A stretch of DNA of 42,122 bases from Clostridiales bacterium (GTDB taxonomy: Bacteria; Bacillota; Clostridia; Caldicoprobacterales; UBA3941): positions 1-42,122 of the forward strand of contig JAAYRX010000179.1 of the NCBI GenBank assembly GCA_012518535.1. The letters run 5' to 3'. The first letter of the stretch is position 1, and each line of letters opens with the position of its first letter. Below are positions 34,429 through 42,122 of the stretch, piece by piece. Below the pieces are notes generated by a model. That model worked only from the letters and a program-made list of their open reading frames with translations, had not been told where the DNA came from and made no database searches. The position numbers and the translations under genes are program-made.

Positions 34429-35036
34429 CCTTTTTGGACGGTATCTATCTAGACGCACTAAAGGAAGTAGGTAATATCGGAGCCGGCACTGCTGCGACTT
34501 CCTTGTCAAAGCTATTGAACAGAAAGGTGAATATGAATGTCCCGGAAATAAAAATATTGAGCTTTAATGAGGTCGAGACTGTTGTGGGAGGGGCAGAGAA
34601 GCTGGTGGCTGGCATATACCTGGAATTTGTAGGTGATATCCAAGGAACCATATTGTATATTCTGGACAGAGATTCAGCCGACAACCTCCTACGCTTCTTG
34701 ATACCTAATTATTGTGTAAATTCACAATCTGGTTTTTCCACCATTGAATCGTCAGCCCTCCGAGAAGTAGGTAATATTTTAGCAAGTGCCTATTTAGGCT
34801 CCCTTTCCACTTTTACAGGGCTATCTGTTAAACCTTCAGTTCCGGCCCTGGCTTATGATATGGCCGGAGCAATTCTTAGCGTACCATTAATTGAATTTGG
34901 ACAGATTGGTGAACAGGCCTTCTTTATTGAAACCATATTTATAGATGGGTTGGATAGAATAAAGGGTAATTTCTTCTTGATACCGAATATCGATTCCTAT
35001 CCTATTATTCTAAAGTCATTAGGAGTAATAAAATGA
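34425..35036 (+). CDS. cheC: CheY-P phosphatase CheC
   Basis: A 203-residue protein with two active-site motifs of the D/S-x3-E-x2-N type (DALKEVGN and SALREVGN), so both phosphatase centres look functional. In B. subtilis, CheC dephosphorylates CheY-P and is stimulated by CheD. It overlaps cheW upstream and cheD downstream by 4 nt each. Confidence 0.95.
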   Translation: MTFLDGIYLDALKEVGNIGAGTAATSLSKLLNRKVNMNVPEIKILSFNEVETVVGGAEKLVAGIYLEFVGDIQGTILYILDRDSADNLLRFLIPNYCVNSQSGFSTIESSALREVGNILASAYLGSLSTFTGLSVKPSVPALAYDMAGAILSVPLIEFGQIGEQAFFIETIFIDGLDRIKGNFFLIPNIDSYPIILKSLGVIK

Positions 35037-35521
35037 TACAAAGGGTTAAGGTGGGGATGGCAGACCTGAATACCGTAATATCACCTGGAATCTTGATAAC
35101 ATTAGGGTTAGGGTCTTGTGTGGGCATCGCCCTCTATGACGGGCAAGTCAAAATAGCGGGTCTTGCTCATATTATGCTTCCTTACAGTAATTTAATAAAG
35201 AACAACGAGAACAAAGCTAAATTTGCTGATACCGCCATTTTGCAACTAGTAGAAGATATGATTGCCTTAGGTGCTAAAAAGGAGAGATTAAGAGCTAAAC
35301 TTGCCGGAGGTGCACAGATGTTTACCTTTAATGATCGCGACAGCAATCTTTTAAAAATCGGTGAGAGAAATGTCATTGCAAGTTTGGAGACATTAAGCAA
35401 ATTAAACATACCGGTGGTTGCCCAGGATACCGGTGGGAATTATGGCAGAACTGTTGAGTTGTATGCTGATACTGGTGATTTCCTAATTAAAACAATCGGA
35501 CACGGAACTAAATACATCTAG
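35033..35521 (+). CDS. cheD: Chemoreceptor glutamine deamidase CheD
   Basis: A 162-residue protein with catalytic Cys29 in GLGSCVGIALYD and His46 in AGLAHIMLP, the active-site pair of CheD deamidases. It amidates or deamidates receptor glutamines and forms a complex with CheC. It overlaps cheC by 4 nt and precedes the sigma factor gene by 47 nt. Confidence 0.95.
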   Translation: MIQRVKVGMADLNTVISPGILITLGLGSCVGIALYDGQVKIAGLAHIMLPYSNLIKNNENKAKFADTAILQLVEDMIALGAKKERLRAKLAGGAQMFTFNDRDSNLLKIGERNVIASLETLSKLNIPVVAQDTGGNYGRTVELYADTGDFLIKTIGHGTKYI

Positions 35522-35568
35522 CATTTCTAAATGATAACCTTGGAATCTCTGAGGATTGAGGGAGGCAT

Positions 35569-36351
35569 ATGACACAAAAAGAAGATGTTGGTATAGATGG
35601 CTTATGGGTTAAATTCAAAAAGAGTGGCGATCTGGATCTAAGGAATCAACTAATTGTACACTACAGCGATCTGGTAAACCGTGTTGTGAATAGAATTGCA
35701 GTAAAATACATGGATCATATGGATATAGATGATTTGATCGGTTACGGTATCTTTGGATTAATCGACGCAGTAGAAAAATTTGATATTGATAGAGGAATCA
35801 AGTTTGAAACCTACGCTTCTTTTAGAATACGTGGTGAGATTATAGATCGTATACGCCAACAGGATTGGATTCCAAGAAGTCTGAGGGCTAAGACAAGGCA
35901 GGTAGAAAGGGCACTTGAAGAACTGGAAATGAAGCAGGGCCGAAATGTGTCAGATGTGGAATTGGCGGAATATATTGGTATTAGTATCGAAGAACTCAAT
36001 ATACTTATGGCACAGATGCACACTTCAGCAGTATTATCCTTGGACAGTCAAATACTCGATATCGTTGACATGTCGTCTAGCGAATTGGTTGAAAGAGCAG
36101 GGATACCTGAAGAACATGCTATGGCCAAGGAATTGAAGGAAATACTGGGACAGGCTATAGAGCAATTAACAGCGAGGGAGCAAAAGATTGTGGATCTCTA
36201 TTACTATCACGAATTAACCCTCAAGGAAATAGGAATGGTTATAGGGGTATCTGAATCGAGGATCTCACAATTGCTTTCGAGAACACTGCTAAAGCTTAAA
36301 AACAAGCTTAAAGGAACTGGCTTGTATCTTAAGGAGGAGGACCATGGATAG
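35569..36351 (+). CDS. sigD: Flagellar sigma factor SigD/FliA (sigma-28)
   Basis: A 260-residue sigma-70-family factor of FliA/WhiG type. It has region 2 (DLIGYGIFGLIDAVEKFDIDRGIKFETYASFRIRGEIIDRIR), region 3 (ELEMKQGRNVSDVELAEYIGI) and region 4 (LTAREQKIVDLYYYHELTLKEIGMVIGVSESRISQL). It directs late flagellar and chemotaxis genes. ATG 35569 follows TGAGGGAGG. The last 8 nt overlap fapA. Confidence 0.95.
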   Translation: MTQKEDVGIDGLWVKFKKSGDLDLRNQLIVHYSDLVNRVVNRIAVKYMDHMDIDDLIGYGIFGLIDAVEKFDIDRGIKFETYASFRIRGEIIDRIRQQDWIPRSLRAKTRQVERALEELEMKQGRNVSDVELAEYIGISIEELNILMAQMHTSAVLSLDSQILDIVDMSSSELVERAGIPEEHAMAKELKEILGQAIEQLTAREQKIVDLYYYHELTLKEIGMVIGVSESRISQLLSRTLLKLKNKLKGTGLYLKEEDHG

Positions 36352-37969
36352 TGCTAAAACTGTGGATAGACTTTCAGAAAACACCTTTTTTACCATAGAG
36401 TATAGAGATGAAGGCGTATTTTTTTCCGTTTCTCCATCCGAGGATGGATTATCAAAGGAAGATGAAAATAATATCTTAAATTATATAAGAAGAAAAGAGA
36501 TAAGGAATGTCGATAGCACAGCTATTTTTAATGCAATATATAGTAATCCCGGAGAAGAAGTAAAAATCGCTGATTCACAGAATGAGAAAATCCTGGGGCA
36601 AGACATTGAAATCAGGGTGGTTAACAGAGGGATGGAGGCACGGGCTACTCTTTTGCCCGGTGATGGAGGGGAGAAGCTAACCCTCAAAAAAGCAGTTGAA
36701 TTATTACATCGCAAGGGTATTGTTTTTGGTATAGATGAATCTGCAATAGAGCGGATGCTAAATCAGGAGATAAATTATAAAGAGGTGCCCATCGCCTACG
36801 GACAACCACCCAAAAAGGGCCAGGATGCCAGGATTAAGTATTATATTGATTTTGATCATAAAGCTAAACCCAGTATTTTAGAAGATGGGACGGTCGATTA
36901 TAAAGAATTGAATTTAGTACATAACGTTACAAAAGGACAAGTGTTGGCAGACCTTATTCCAGCTACAGAAGGGATACCGGGAAAAACTGTAATAGGCAAA
37001 TCCATTGCAGCGAGGTCAGGAAAGAATCTTTCACTCCCTATGGGTAAGAACACCGTAATTTCTGAAAATAAGTTGTCTTTAGTTGCTGGAATAGATGGCA
37101 AGGCTGAAATGATAGATGGGAAGATTCATGTCTTTGCTGTCTATGAAGTTCCGGGTAATGTGGACAATTCAACAGGCAATATAGATTTTGTAGGAAATGT
37201 TATTGTCAATGGTAATGTATTGACGGGCTTTGAGATAAAAGCCGGAGGTTATGTTGAAGTAAGAGGTGTTGTCGAGGGGGCTAGCATATTTGCAAAGGGA
37301 GATGTAGTTCTTAAACAAGGTATGCAAGGAATGGGCAGAGGTAATATTGAATCTCATGGAAATGTTGTAGCTCGCTTCATTGAAAACGGAACTGTTTCTG
37401 CAAAAGGTGATATACTTACTGAAGTCATACTACATAGCAACGTTAACTGTGGGGGCAAGATTGAAGTTACAGGAAGAAAGGGCCTGATTGCCGGCGGATC
37501 AATTTCTGCAGGAAGTGATATATCCGCCATAAACATTGGGTCTCCAATGGCAACCATTACTGAACTGGAAGTTGGAATCAGTCCCGTCTTACGGGAAGAA
37601 TATTCTGCACTGGTCAGAGAAATGGACGAGATTAATCGGGAATTAAAGATGGCAGATCAATGCCTTGCACTATTGAACAAGATGGAATCCATAGGAAAAC
37701 TGCCTACAGATAAAGCAGAGCTGAAGATAAAAGCAATTAGGACAAAACTAACATATGGCCAAAAAGTGCCAGTCATAAAAGCCAGGATCATGGAACTTGA
37801 GGATTTACTTAAAGGTGTATACACAGGCAAAATAAATATTAAGGGGACGGTATATCCTGGGGTGAAAATTGTCATTGGGACATCTGTACTATATGTAAAG
37901 GAACAAGAACAACATGTAACATTTACCAGGGACCATGGAGATTTGGTGAGGACTTCTTATCTAGGTTAG
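36344..37969 (+). CDS. FapA family protein (DUF342)
   Basis: A 541-residue protein. After an N-terminal domain it has the DUF342 signature (YYIDFDHKAKPSILEDGTVDYKELN) and a right-handed beta-helix-like repeat region (VIVNGNVLTGFEIKAGGYVEVRGVVEGASIFAKGDVVL), then a C-terminal coiled coil. FapA proteins have been linked to flagellar assembly in Vibrio; in Clostridia they are a regular part of this operon with unclear function. ATG 36344 follows AAGGAGGAGG and overlaps sigD. No membrane segment is seen. Confidence 0.88.
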   Translation: MDSAKTVDRLSENTFFTIEYRDEGVFFSVSPSEDGLSKEDENNILNYIRRKEIRNVDSTAIFNAIYSNPGEEVKIADSQNEKILGQDIEIRVVNRGMEARATLLPGDGGEKLTLKKAVELLHRKGIVFGIDESAIERMLNQEINYKEVPIAYGQPPKKGQDARIKYYIDFDHKAKPSILEDGTVDYKELNLVHNVTKGQVLADLIPATEGIPGKTVIGKSIAARSGKNLSLPMGKNTVISENKLSLVAGIDGKAEMIDGKIHVFAVYEVPGNVDNSTGNIDFVGNVIVNGNVLTGFEIKAGGYVEVRGVVEGASIFAKGDVVLKQGMQGMGRGNIESHGNVVARFIENGTVSAKGDILTEVILHSNVNCGGKIEVTGRKGLIAGGSISAGSDISAINIGSPMATITELEVGISPVLREEYSALVREMDEINRELKMADQCLALLNKMESIGKLPTDKAELKIKAIRTKLTYGQKVPVIKARIMELEDLLKGVYTGKINIKGTVYPGVKIVIGTSVLYVKEQEQHVTFTRDHGDLVRTSYLG

Positions 37970-37979
37970 GAGGGTTTTT

Positions 37980-38300
37980 ATGTCGATCCGACCCGTTGAT
38001 ATGCAAGTTGCAATACAAAGGTCCGACCAATATACAAAAGACATAAATAGAGATGGCCAGATTGCAAATAATCAATTTGGAATTGCGGTTGAAACCCAGA
38101 AAAAGGCATTGCAATCCCAACGTGAAGTTAGCTCTCCTGAAGCCTCTAAATATAACAATATTAGCAGAGATGATGACAATAAGGCAAATGTAGGGAGTAA
38201 TTCGCGAAAAAACAGAAAAAGAACAAAAAATGGCAGAAAGAATACCGATGATCTGTTAGCGGATGGTGATAAAGGGGTTTTTATAGATGTTATTATATGA
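37980..38300 (+). CDS. Uncharacterised basic protein between fapA and the SwrB-like gene
   Basis: A 106-residue protein with ATG 37980 after AGGAGGG. The N-terminal half begins MSIRPVDMQVAIQRSDQ and is polar; the C-terminal third is very basic and low in complexity (SNSRKNRKRTKNGRKN), ending in an acidic then hydrophobic tail. There is no signal or membrane segment. I recognise it only as a member of small clostridial flagellar-operon proteins in this position. The basic stretch could bind nucleic acid or a partner. Confidence 0.7.
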   Translation: MSIRPVDMQVAIQRSDQYTKDINRDGQIANNQFGIAVETQKKALQSQREVSSPEASKYNNISRDDDNKANVGSNSRKNRKRTKNGRKNTDDLLADGDKGVFIDVII

Positions 38301-38308
38301 GGTGACAT

Positions 38309-38770
38309 ATGGGTAAAGGTTTCTATATATTATTATGGGGCGGTTTGTTTTTTCTTTCAATTGGCTTATGGATGATGAAAAGGGACAGAGATGATATGCG
38401 TATGCGTGAGGCCAAGATGATTGAAAAGGAAAACAGTCTGTATGAATTATATGAATCCCTGGAGGAGATAATGAACGAAATGATCTATCTCTATGGAGAT
38501 GAGTATAGTACAGAGCCTGCCCCCATTACCCCGAATCTTGATAGCAATGATCCTGTATTGGAGGAAAAAGATCAGAAAAATTTCAAAGAGGAAATAGGTA
38601 ATAAGAACCAGGTTGAACCAGGAGAATTACAGGATCGAGGCTCTGAAAACCAGAAATATCGTCAAATTACAGATCTTATTGATCAGGGGTTTTCAGTAGA
38701 GGAGATAGCAAAAGAGTTGGGGGTTGGTAAAGGGGAGATAATGCTGGTTTTAAAGCTTTATAAAGGATAG
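38309..38770 (+). CDS. SwrB-like membrane protein (DUF6115-type)
   Basis: A 153-residue protein with an N-terminal membrane helix (FYILLWGGLFFLSIGLWMM), a charged helical region likely to form a coiled coil, a disordered acidic linker, and a C-terminal helix-turn-helix-like segment (ITDLIDQGFSVEEIAKELGVGKGEIMLVLKLYKG). The layout and position after sigD match B. subtilis SwrB, which promotes activation of the flagellar export apparatus. Orthology is inferred. ATG 38309 follows GAGGTGAC. Confidence 0.78.
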   Translation: MGKGFYILLWGGLFFLSIGLWMMKRDRDDMRMREAKMIEKENSLYELYESLEEIMNEMIYLYGDEYSTEPAPITPNLDSNDPVLEEKDQKNFKEEIGNKNQVEPGELQDRGSENQKYRQITDLIDQGFSVEEIAKELGVGKGEIMLVLKLYKG

Positions 38771-38778
38771 GAGTATAG

Positions 38779-39009
38779 ATGATGAGAGGTTTCACATTAT
38801 CAACTTTTTTCATTGGAATCGGACTTGGTATGATTTTAAGCTTTTTTATAGTTTGGGACACTGCTAAATCTAGTCCCGCAGTTGACATAAATAGGATCCC
38901 CGATGAGCTAGTAATACAAAGAGCCAAGGAGATTGGCCTTATTGATCCCTATGAAGGTGTATTTAAGGATTCAATTGAGGAAAAACAATTTAAGGAAAAT
39001 AGTCCTTGA
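38779..39009 (+). CDS. Small single-pass membrane protein, last gene of the motility operon
   Basis: A 76-residue protein with one N-terminal membrane helix (TLSTFFIGIGLGMILSFFIVW) and a polar tail (DELVIQRAKEIGLIDPYEGV) resembling a small helical domain found in MltG-like and other clostridial envelope proteins. Function unknown. It is 8 nt after the SwrB-like gene. Its stop codon lies inside the -35 box of the rpsB promoter. Confidence 0.65.
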   Translation: MMRGFTLSTFFIGIGLGMILSFFIVWDTAKSSPAVDINRIPDELVIQRAKEIGLIDPYEGVFKDSIEEKQFKENSP

Positions 39010-39034
39010 AAATTAGTTTTGGTTATGCTATACT
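39006..39034 (+). promoter_or_regulatory. Promoter of rpsB
   Basis: TTGAAA (39006-39011) and TATACT (39029-39034) are 17 nt apart, with the extended -10 TG at 39026-39027. The -35 overlaps the stop codon of the preceding gene, so ribosomal-protein transcription restarts at the boundary of the flagellar operon. Confidence 0.8.
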
Positions 39035-39064
39035 ACTGACGGTGAAAACACACCCTTTTTGACG

Positions 39065-39097
39065 AAAAAACCAGTGCCCTATAAAGGTTGTTTTTTT
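39065..39097 (+). terminator. Possible attenuator hairpin in the rpsB leader
   Basis: AAAAAACC (39065-39072) can pair with GGTTGTTTTTT, ending in a run of seven T (39091-39097). It may also end read-through from the motility operon. The GC part of the stem is short. Confidence 0.4.
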
Positions 39098-39138
39098 GGA
39101 TGAAGAAAGGGGAGGAATAACTGAGGAGGTGAATTAAT

Positions 39139-39852
39139 ATGGCAGTAGTCAGCATGAAGGAATTGCTGGAAGCAGGTGTCCATTTTGGACATCAAACCCG
39201 TAGATGGAATCCCAAGATGGCGACTTATATTTTTACCGAGAGAAATGGTATTTATATCGTTGACCTTCAAAAAACAGTTCGCAAGATGGAAGAAGCTTAT
39301 AATTTTGTGAGGGATTTAGCTGCGGAAGGAAAAGAAATCTTGTTTGTTGGAACCAAGAAGCAAGCTCAGGAGGCCATTGAATACGAAGCTCAAAGATGTG
39401 GTATGTTTTATGTGAATCAGAGATGGCTGGGGGGAATGCTAACCAATTACAAGACCATTCGCATGAGGATCGATGAACTCCATCGCTTAAACAAAATGGA
39501 AGAAGACGGTTCATTTGAAATTCTACCTAAGAAAGAAGTCATAAAACTTCGCTTAGAAAGGGATAAGCTGGAAAGAAATCTTGGTGGGATAAAAGGAATG
39601 AAGAGGCTTCCCGCGGCTATCTATGTGGTTGATCCAAGAAAGGAAAGGATTGCCATAGCAGAGGCTCGCAAATTGGGTATACCCATTATATCAATTGTTG
39701 ATACCAATTGTGATCCGGATGAAGTCGATTATGTTATCCCTGGAAACGATGATGCAATTCGTGCCGTTAAACTGATTACTTCTAAAATTGCGGATGCAGT
39801 ATTGGAAGGCCGCCAAGGCGAACAGTTTACCGATGTGAATGAGGAGCAGTAA
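39139..39852 (+). CDS. rpsB: 30S ribosomal protein S2
   Basis: A 237-residue S2 protein, an essential part of the small subunit. Signatures are [22 protein letters not shown] at the start and [34 protein letters not shown] in the second half. ATG 39139 lies 8 nt after GAGGAGGTG. It has its own promoter and is followed by a hairpin and a 281-nt gap before tsf. Confidence 0.98.
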   Translation: MAVVSMKELLEAGVHFGHQTRRWNPKMATYIFTERNGIYIVDLQKTVRKMEEAYNFVRDLAAEGKEILFVGTKKQAQEAIEYEAQRCGMFYVNQRWLGGMLTNYKTIRMRIDELHRLNKMEEDGSFEILPKKEVIKLRLERDKLERNLGGIKGMKRLPAAIYVVDPRKERIAIAEARKLGIPIISIVDTNCDPDEVDYVIPGNDDAIRAVKLITSKIADAVLEGRQGEQFTDVNEEQ

Positions 39853-39857
39853 TGTAT

Positions 39858-39889
39858 AAGGGGGAAGAAAGGTTATCCGTTCTTCCCTT
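39858..39889 (+). terminator. Hairpin after rpsB, possible partial terminator
   Basis: AAGGGGGAAGAA (39858-39869) pairs with TTCTTCCCTT (39880-39889), with a bulged G. The tail AATTGTTAATTT is only partly U-rich. The rest of the gap to tsf contains AT-rich sequence and a 12-nt imperfect direct repeat; no gene is seen. Confidence 0.55.
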
Positions 39890-39948
39890 AATTGTTAATT
39901 TGAGGGTTTGGAAAATCTAATAAGTGTCTAGTCATAGGGATCATTTTA

Positions 39949-40021
39949 CTTAGACAGTTTTTCAATAGACATGTACATACTTAACCAGTATATATAGCTA
40001 ATTTATGACCTTAGACTGTTT
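39949..40021 (+). repeat. Imperfect 12-bp direct repeat upstream of tsf
   Basis: CTTAGACAGTTT (39949-39960) and CTTAGACTGTTT (40010-40021) differ at one base and are spaced 61 bp apart. The second lies 15 nt before TATATT (40036-40041), so it may mark a tsf promoter. Either chance or a regulator site is possible. Confidence 0.4.
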
Positions 40022-40133
40022 AAGATGAGTTGGATTATATTATGAAGGATAAAAGATTATTTCCAATACTTTATACATTAATACAGAAAAAATGATTTAT
40101 TATTAGAAATCAGAGATAAGGGAGGAATGCTAC

Positions 40134-40781
40134 ATGATTACAGCTTCAATGGTAAAAGAATTAAGGGACCGCACCGGAGTTGGAATGATGGATTGTAAAA
40201 GAGCCCTCCAGGATTCAAATGGTGATATGGAGAAAGCCATTGAGTTATTAAGAGAAAGAGGGCTTGCATCTGCAGCAAAAAAGGCAGGTAGGATTGCAGC
40301 GGAAGGAATAGTTGAATCTTATATACATGCCGGAGGAAGAATTGGTGTTCTGGTTGAAGTAAACTGTGAGACGGATTTTGTAGCCAAAACAGACGAGTTC
40401 AAGGCTTTTGTACGGGACATCGCTATGCATATAGCGGCGACTAATCCTCAATATGTTTCAAGGGATCAGATTCCTCAAGAGGATTTAGAGAAAGAGAAAG
40501 AGATTCTAAGGGCTCAAGCAATAAACGAAGGAAAGCCTGAACAGATTGCTGATAGGATGGTCGCTGGAAGAATCGAAAAGTATGTAAAAGAAATATGCCT
40601 TATGGAACAACCTTTTGTCAAGGATCCTGATAAGACAGTGCAAGATGTACTAAACGAGCAGATAGCTACCATCGGAGAAAATATGAGCGTCCGGAGATTT
40701 GTTCGCTTTGAAAAGGGCGAAGGTTTAGAAAAGAGACAAGATGACTTTGTTGACGAGGTTATGAGCCAAGTACGGGGCTAA
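40134..40781 (+). CDS. tsf: Elongation factor Ts (short form)
   Basis: A 215-residue nucleotide-exchange factor for EF-Tu. The N-terminal UBA-like domain ([20 protein letters not shown]) and core motif ([17 protein letters not shown]) are intact. It is about 75 residues shorter than the E. coli or B. subtilis protein, missing part of the dimerisation domain; this short form is common in Clostridia and thermophiles. ATG 40134 follows AAGGGAGG. Confidence 0.97.
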   Translation: MITASMVKELRDRTGVGMMDCKRALQDSNGDMEKAIELLRERGLASAAKKAGRIAAEGIVESYIHAGGRIGVLVEVNCETDFVAKTDEFKAFVRDIAMHIAATNPQYVSRDQIPQEDLEKEKEILRAQAINEGKPEQIADRMVAGRIEKYVKEICLMEQPFVKDPDKTVQDVLNEQIATIGENMSVRRFVRFEKGEGLEKRQDDFVDEVMSQVRG

Positions 40782-40785
40782 TGAA

Positions 40786-40810
40786 GAACACATCTGTGTT
40801 CTCTTTTTTT
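40786..40810 (+). terminator. Intrinsic terminator after tsf
   Basis: GAACACA (40786-40792) pairs with TGTGTTC (40795-40801) around a tight loop, followed by TC and seven T. It ends the rpsB-tsf unit. The following 165 nt before pyrH hold a TATAAT (40855-40860) without a clear -35. Confidence 0.88.
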
Positions 40811-40882
40811 ATGAGATATGCAAGGTTAAAGCCTATCCTGTTATGCCAATACAATATAATGGAGCTTCTGCTTTTCATATAG

Positions 40883-41692
<810 letters not shown>

Positions 41693-41694
41693 CA

Positions 41695-42122
41695 GTGCTT
41701 GAGGGACTTTATAAACAAACTAGGGAGACAATGGATAAAACCGTATCAAATCTAAGCAGAGAATTAGGGAGCCTTCGGGCAGGAAGAGCAAATCCCCAAT
41801 TATTAGACAGAATTGTGGTGGATTATTACGGCGTTCCTACCCCACTGAATCAAGTAGGTAATATTTCTGTTCCTGAACCTAGACTGTTGGTTATTGCTCC
41901 TTGGGAAGCTAAAATGATTCCAGCCATTGAGAAGGAAATAATGAAATCCGATTTGGGTATTACACCTAACAATGATGGCAAGGTAATACGTTTGGCGTTT
42001 CCAGAGTTAACTGAGGAGCGAAGGAAGGAACTGGTAAAGATTGCTCATAGGATGGGAGAAGAAGCAAAGGTAGCAATCCGAATGGTCCGTCGCAACTCAA
42101 ATGACCAAATCACAAAGATGAA
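41695..42122 (+). CDS. frr: Ribosome recycling factor (partial, 3' end outside window)
   Basis: The first 142 codons of a protein normally near 185 residues. The sequence GLYKQTRETMDKTVSNLSRELGSLRAGRANPQLLDRI and VDYYGVPTPLNQVGNISVPEPR is characteristic of RRF, which splits post-termination ribosomes with EF-G. GTG 41695 lies 7 nt after GAGGAGG. The window ends before the stop codon. Confidence 0.97.
   Translation, partial: MLEGLYKQTRETMDKTVSNLSRELGSLRAGRANPQLLDRIVVDYYGVPTPLNQVGNISVPEPRLLVIAPWEAKMIPAIEKEIMKSDLGITPNNDGKVIRLAFPELTEERRKELVKIAHRMGEEAKVAIRMVRRNSNDQITKM

Noticed and set aside
40134-40781. Truncated tsf pseudogene
   Set aside because: The 215-residue form with an intact core is a known short EF-Ts type, and the stop is followed by a proper terminator.

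Overview
The window is a contiguous stretch of a low-GC Gram-positive chromosome, most likely a flagellated anaerobe of class Clostridia. The evidence is strong AGGAGG-type ribosome binding sites with many TTG and GTG starts, a T-box leader in front of alaS, a nifS-nifU / alaS / ireB / ruvX / DUF1292 neighbourhood, and a long flg-fli-flh-che operon of the Bacillus/Clostridium type that runs into rpsB-tsf-pyrH-frr. Every gene I can support lies on the + strand. I saw no rRNA, tRNA, CRISPR array, insertion sequence or prophage gene.

Region 1 (1-7674), housekeeping. The last codons of a cysteine desulfurase (nifS) overlap its scaffold nifU, and a terminator follows. A PRC-barrel gene with a doubtful 5' end, a YtxH-like small membrane protein and an AI-2E-family transporter come next. 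A promoter plus T-box riboswitch then drives alaS. A second promoter precedes ireB, a ferredoxin-tailed aldo/keto reductase, ruvX and a DUF1292 gene, which end at an intrinsic terminator.

Region 2 (7675-39009), motility. A control region with an exact 38-bp direct repeat precedes flgB. The order is flgB-flgC-fliE-(300-nt gap)-fliF-fliG-fliH-fliI-fliJ-ylxF-fliK-flgD-TIGR02530-flgE-swrD-motA-motB-fliL-fliM-fliY-cheY-fliO-fliP-fliQ-fliR-flhB-flhA-flhF-flhG-PilZ-cheA-cheW-cheC-cheD-sigD-fapA and three small genes, one of them SwrB-like. Together they encode rod and MS-ring parts, the C-ring switch, the export gate and ATPase, hook assembly with length control, the stator, CheY signalling with two CheC-type phosphatases, and the sigma factor for late flagellar genes. 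Compared with the Bacillus subtilis operon, motAB are inside it, TIGR02530 sits between flgD and flgE, and a PilZ (c-di-GMP receptor) gene occupies the place of cheB. Many genes overlap or nearly abut; the few longer gaps contain inverted repeats.

Region 3 (39010-42122), translation and nucleotide metabolism. A promoter whose -35 overlaps the last flagellar-operon stop codon drives rpsB. A 281-nt gap, short-form tsf, a terminator, pyrH and the 5' part of frr follow.

I found no clearly new multi-gene system. The best candidates for undescribed biology are non-coding or small: the structured fliE-fliF gap with a possible pseudoknot and a 26-codon membrane-peptide ORF, the duplicated element before flgB, the mid-operon hairpins, and the uncharacterised small genes after fapA.
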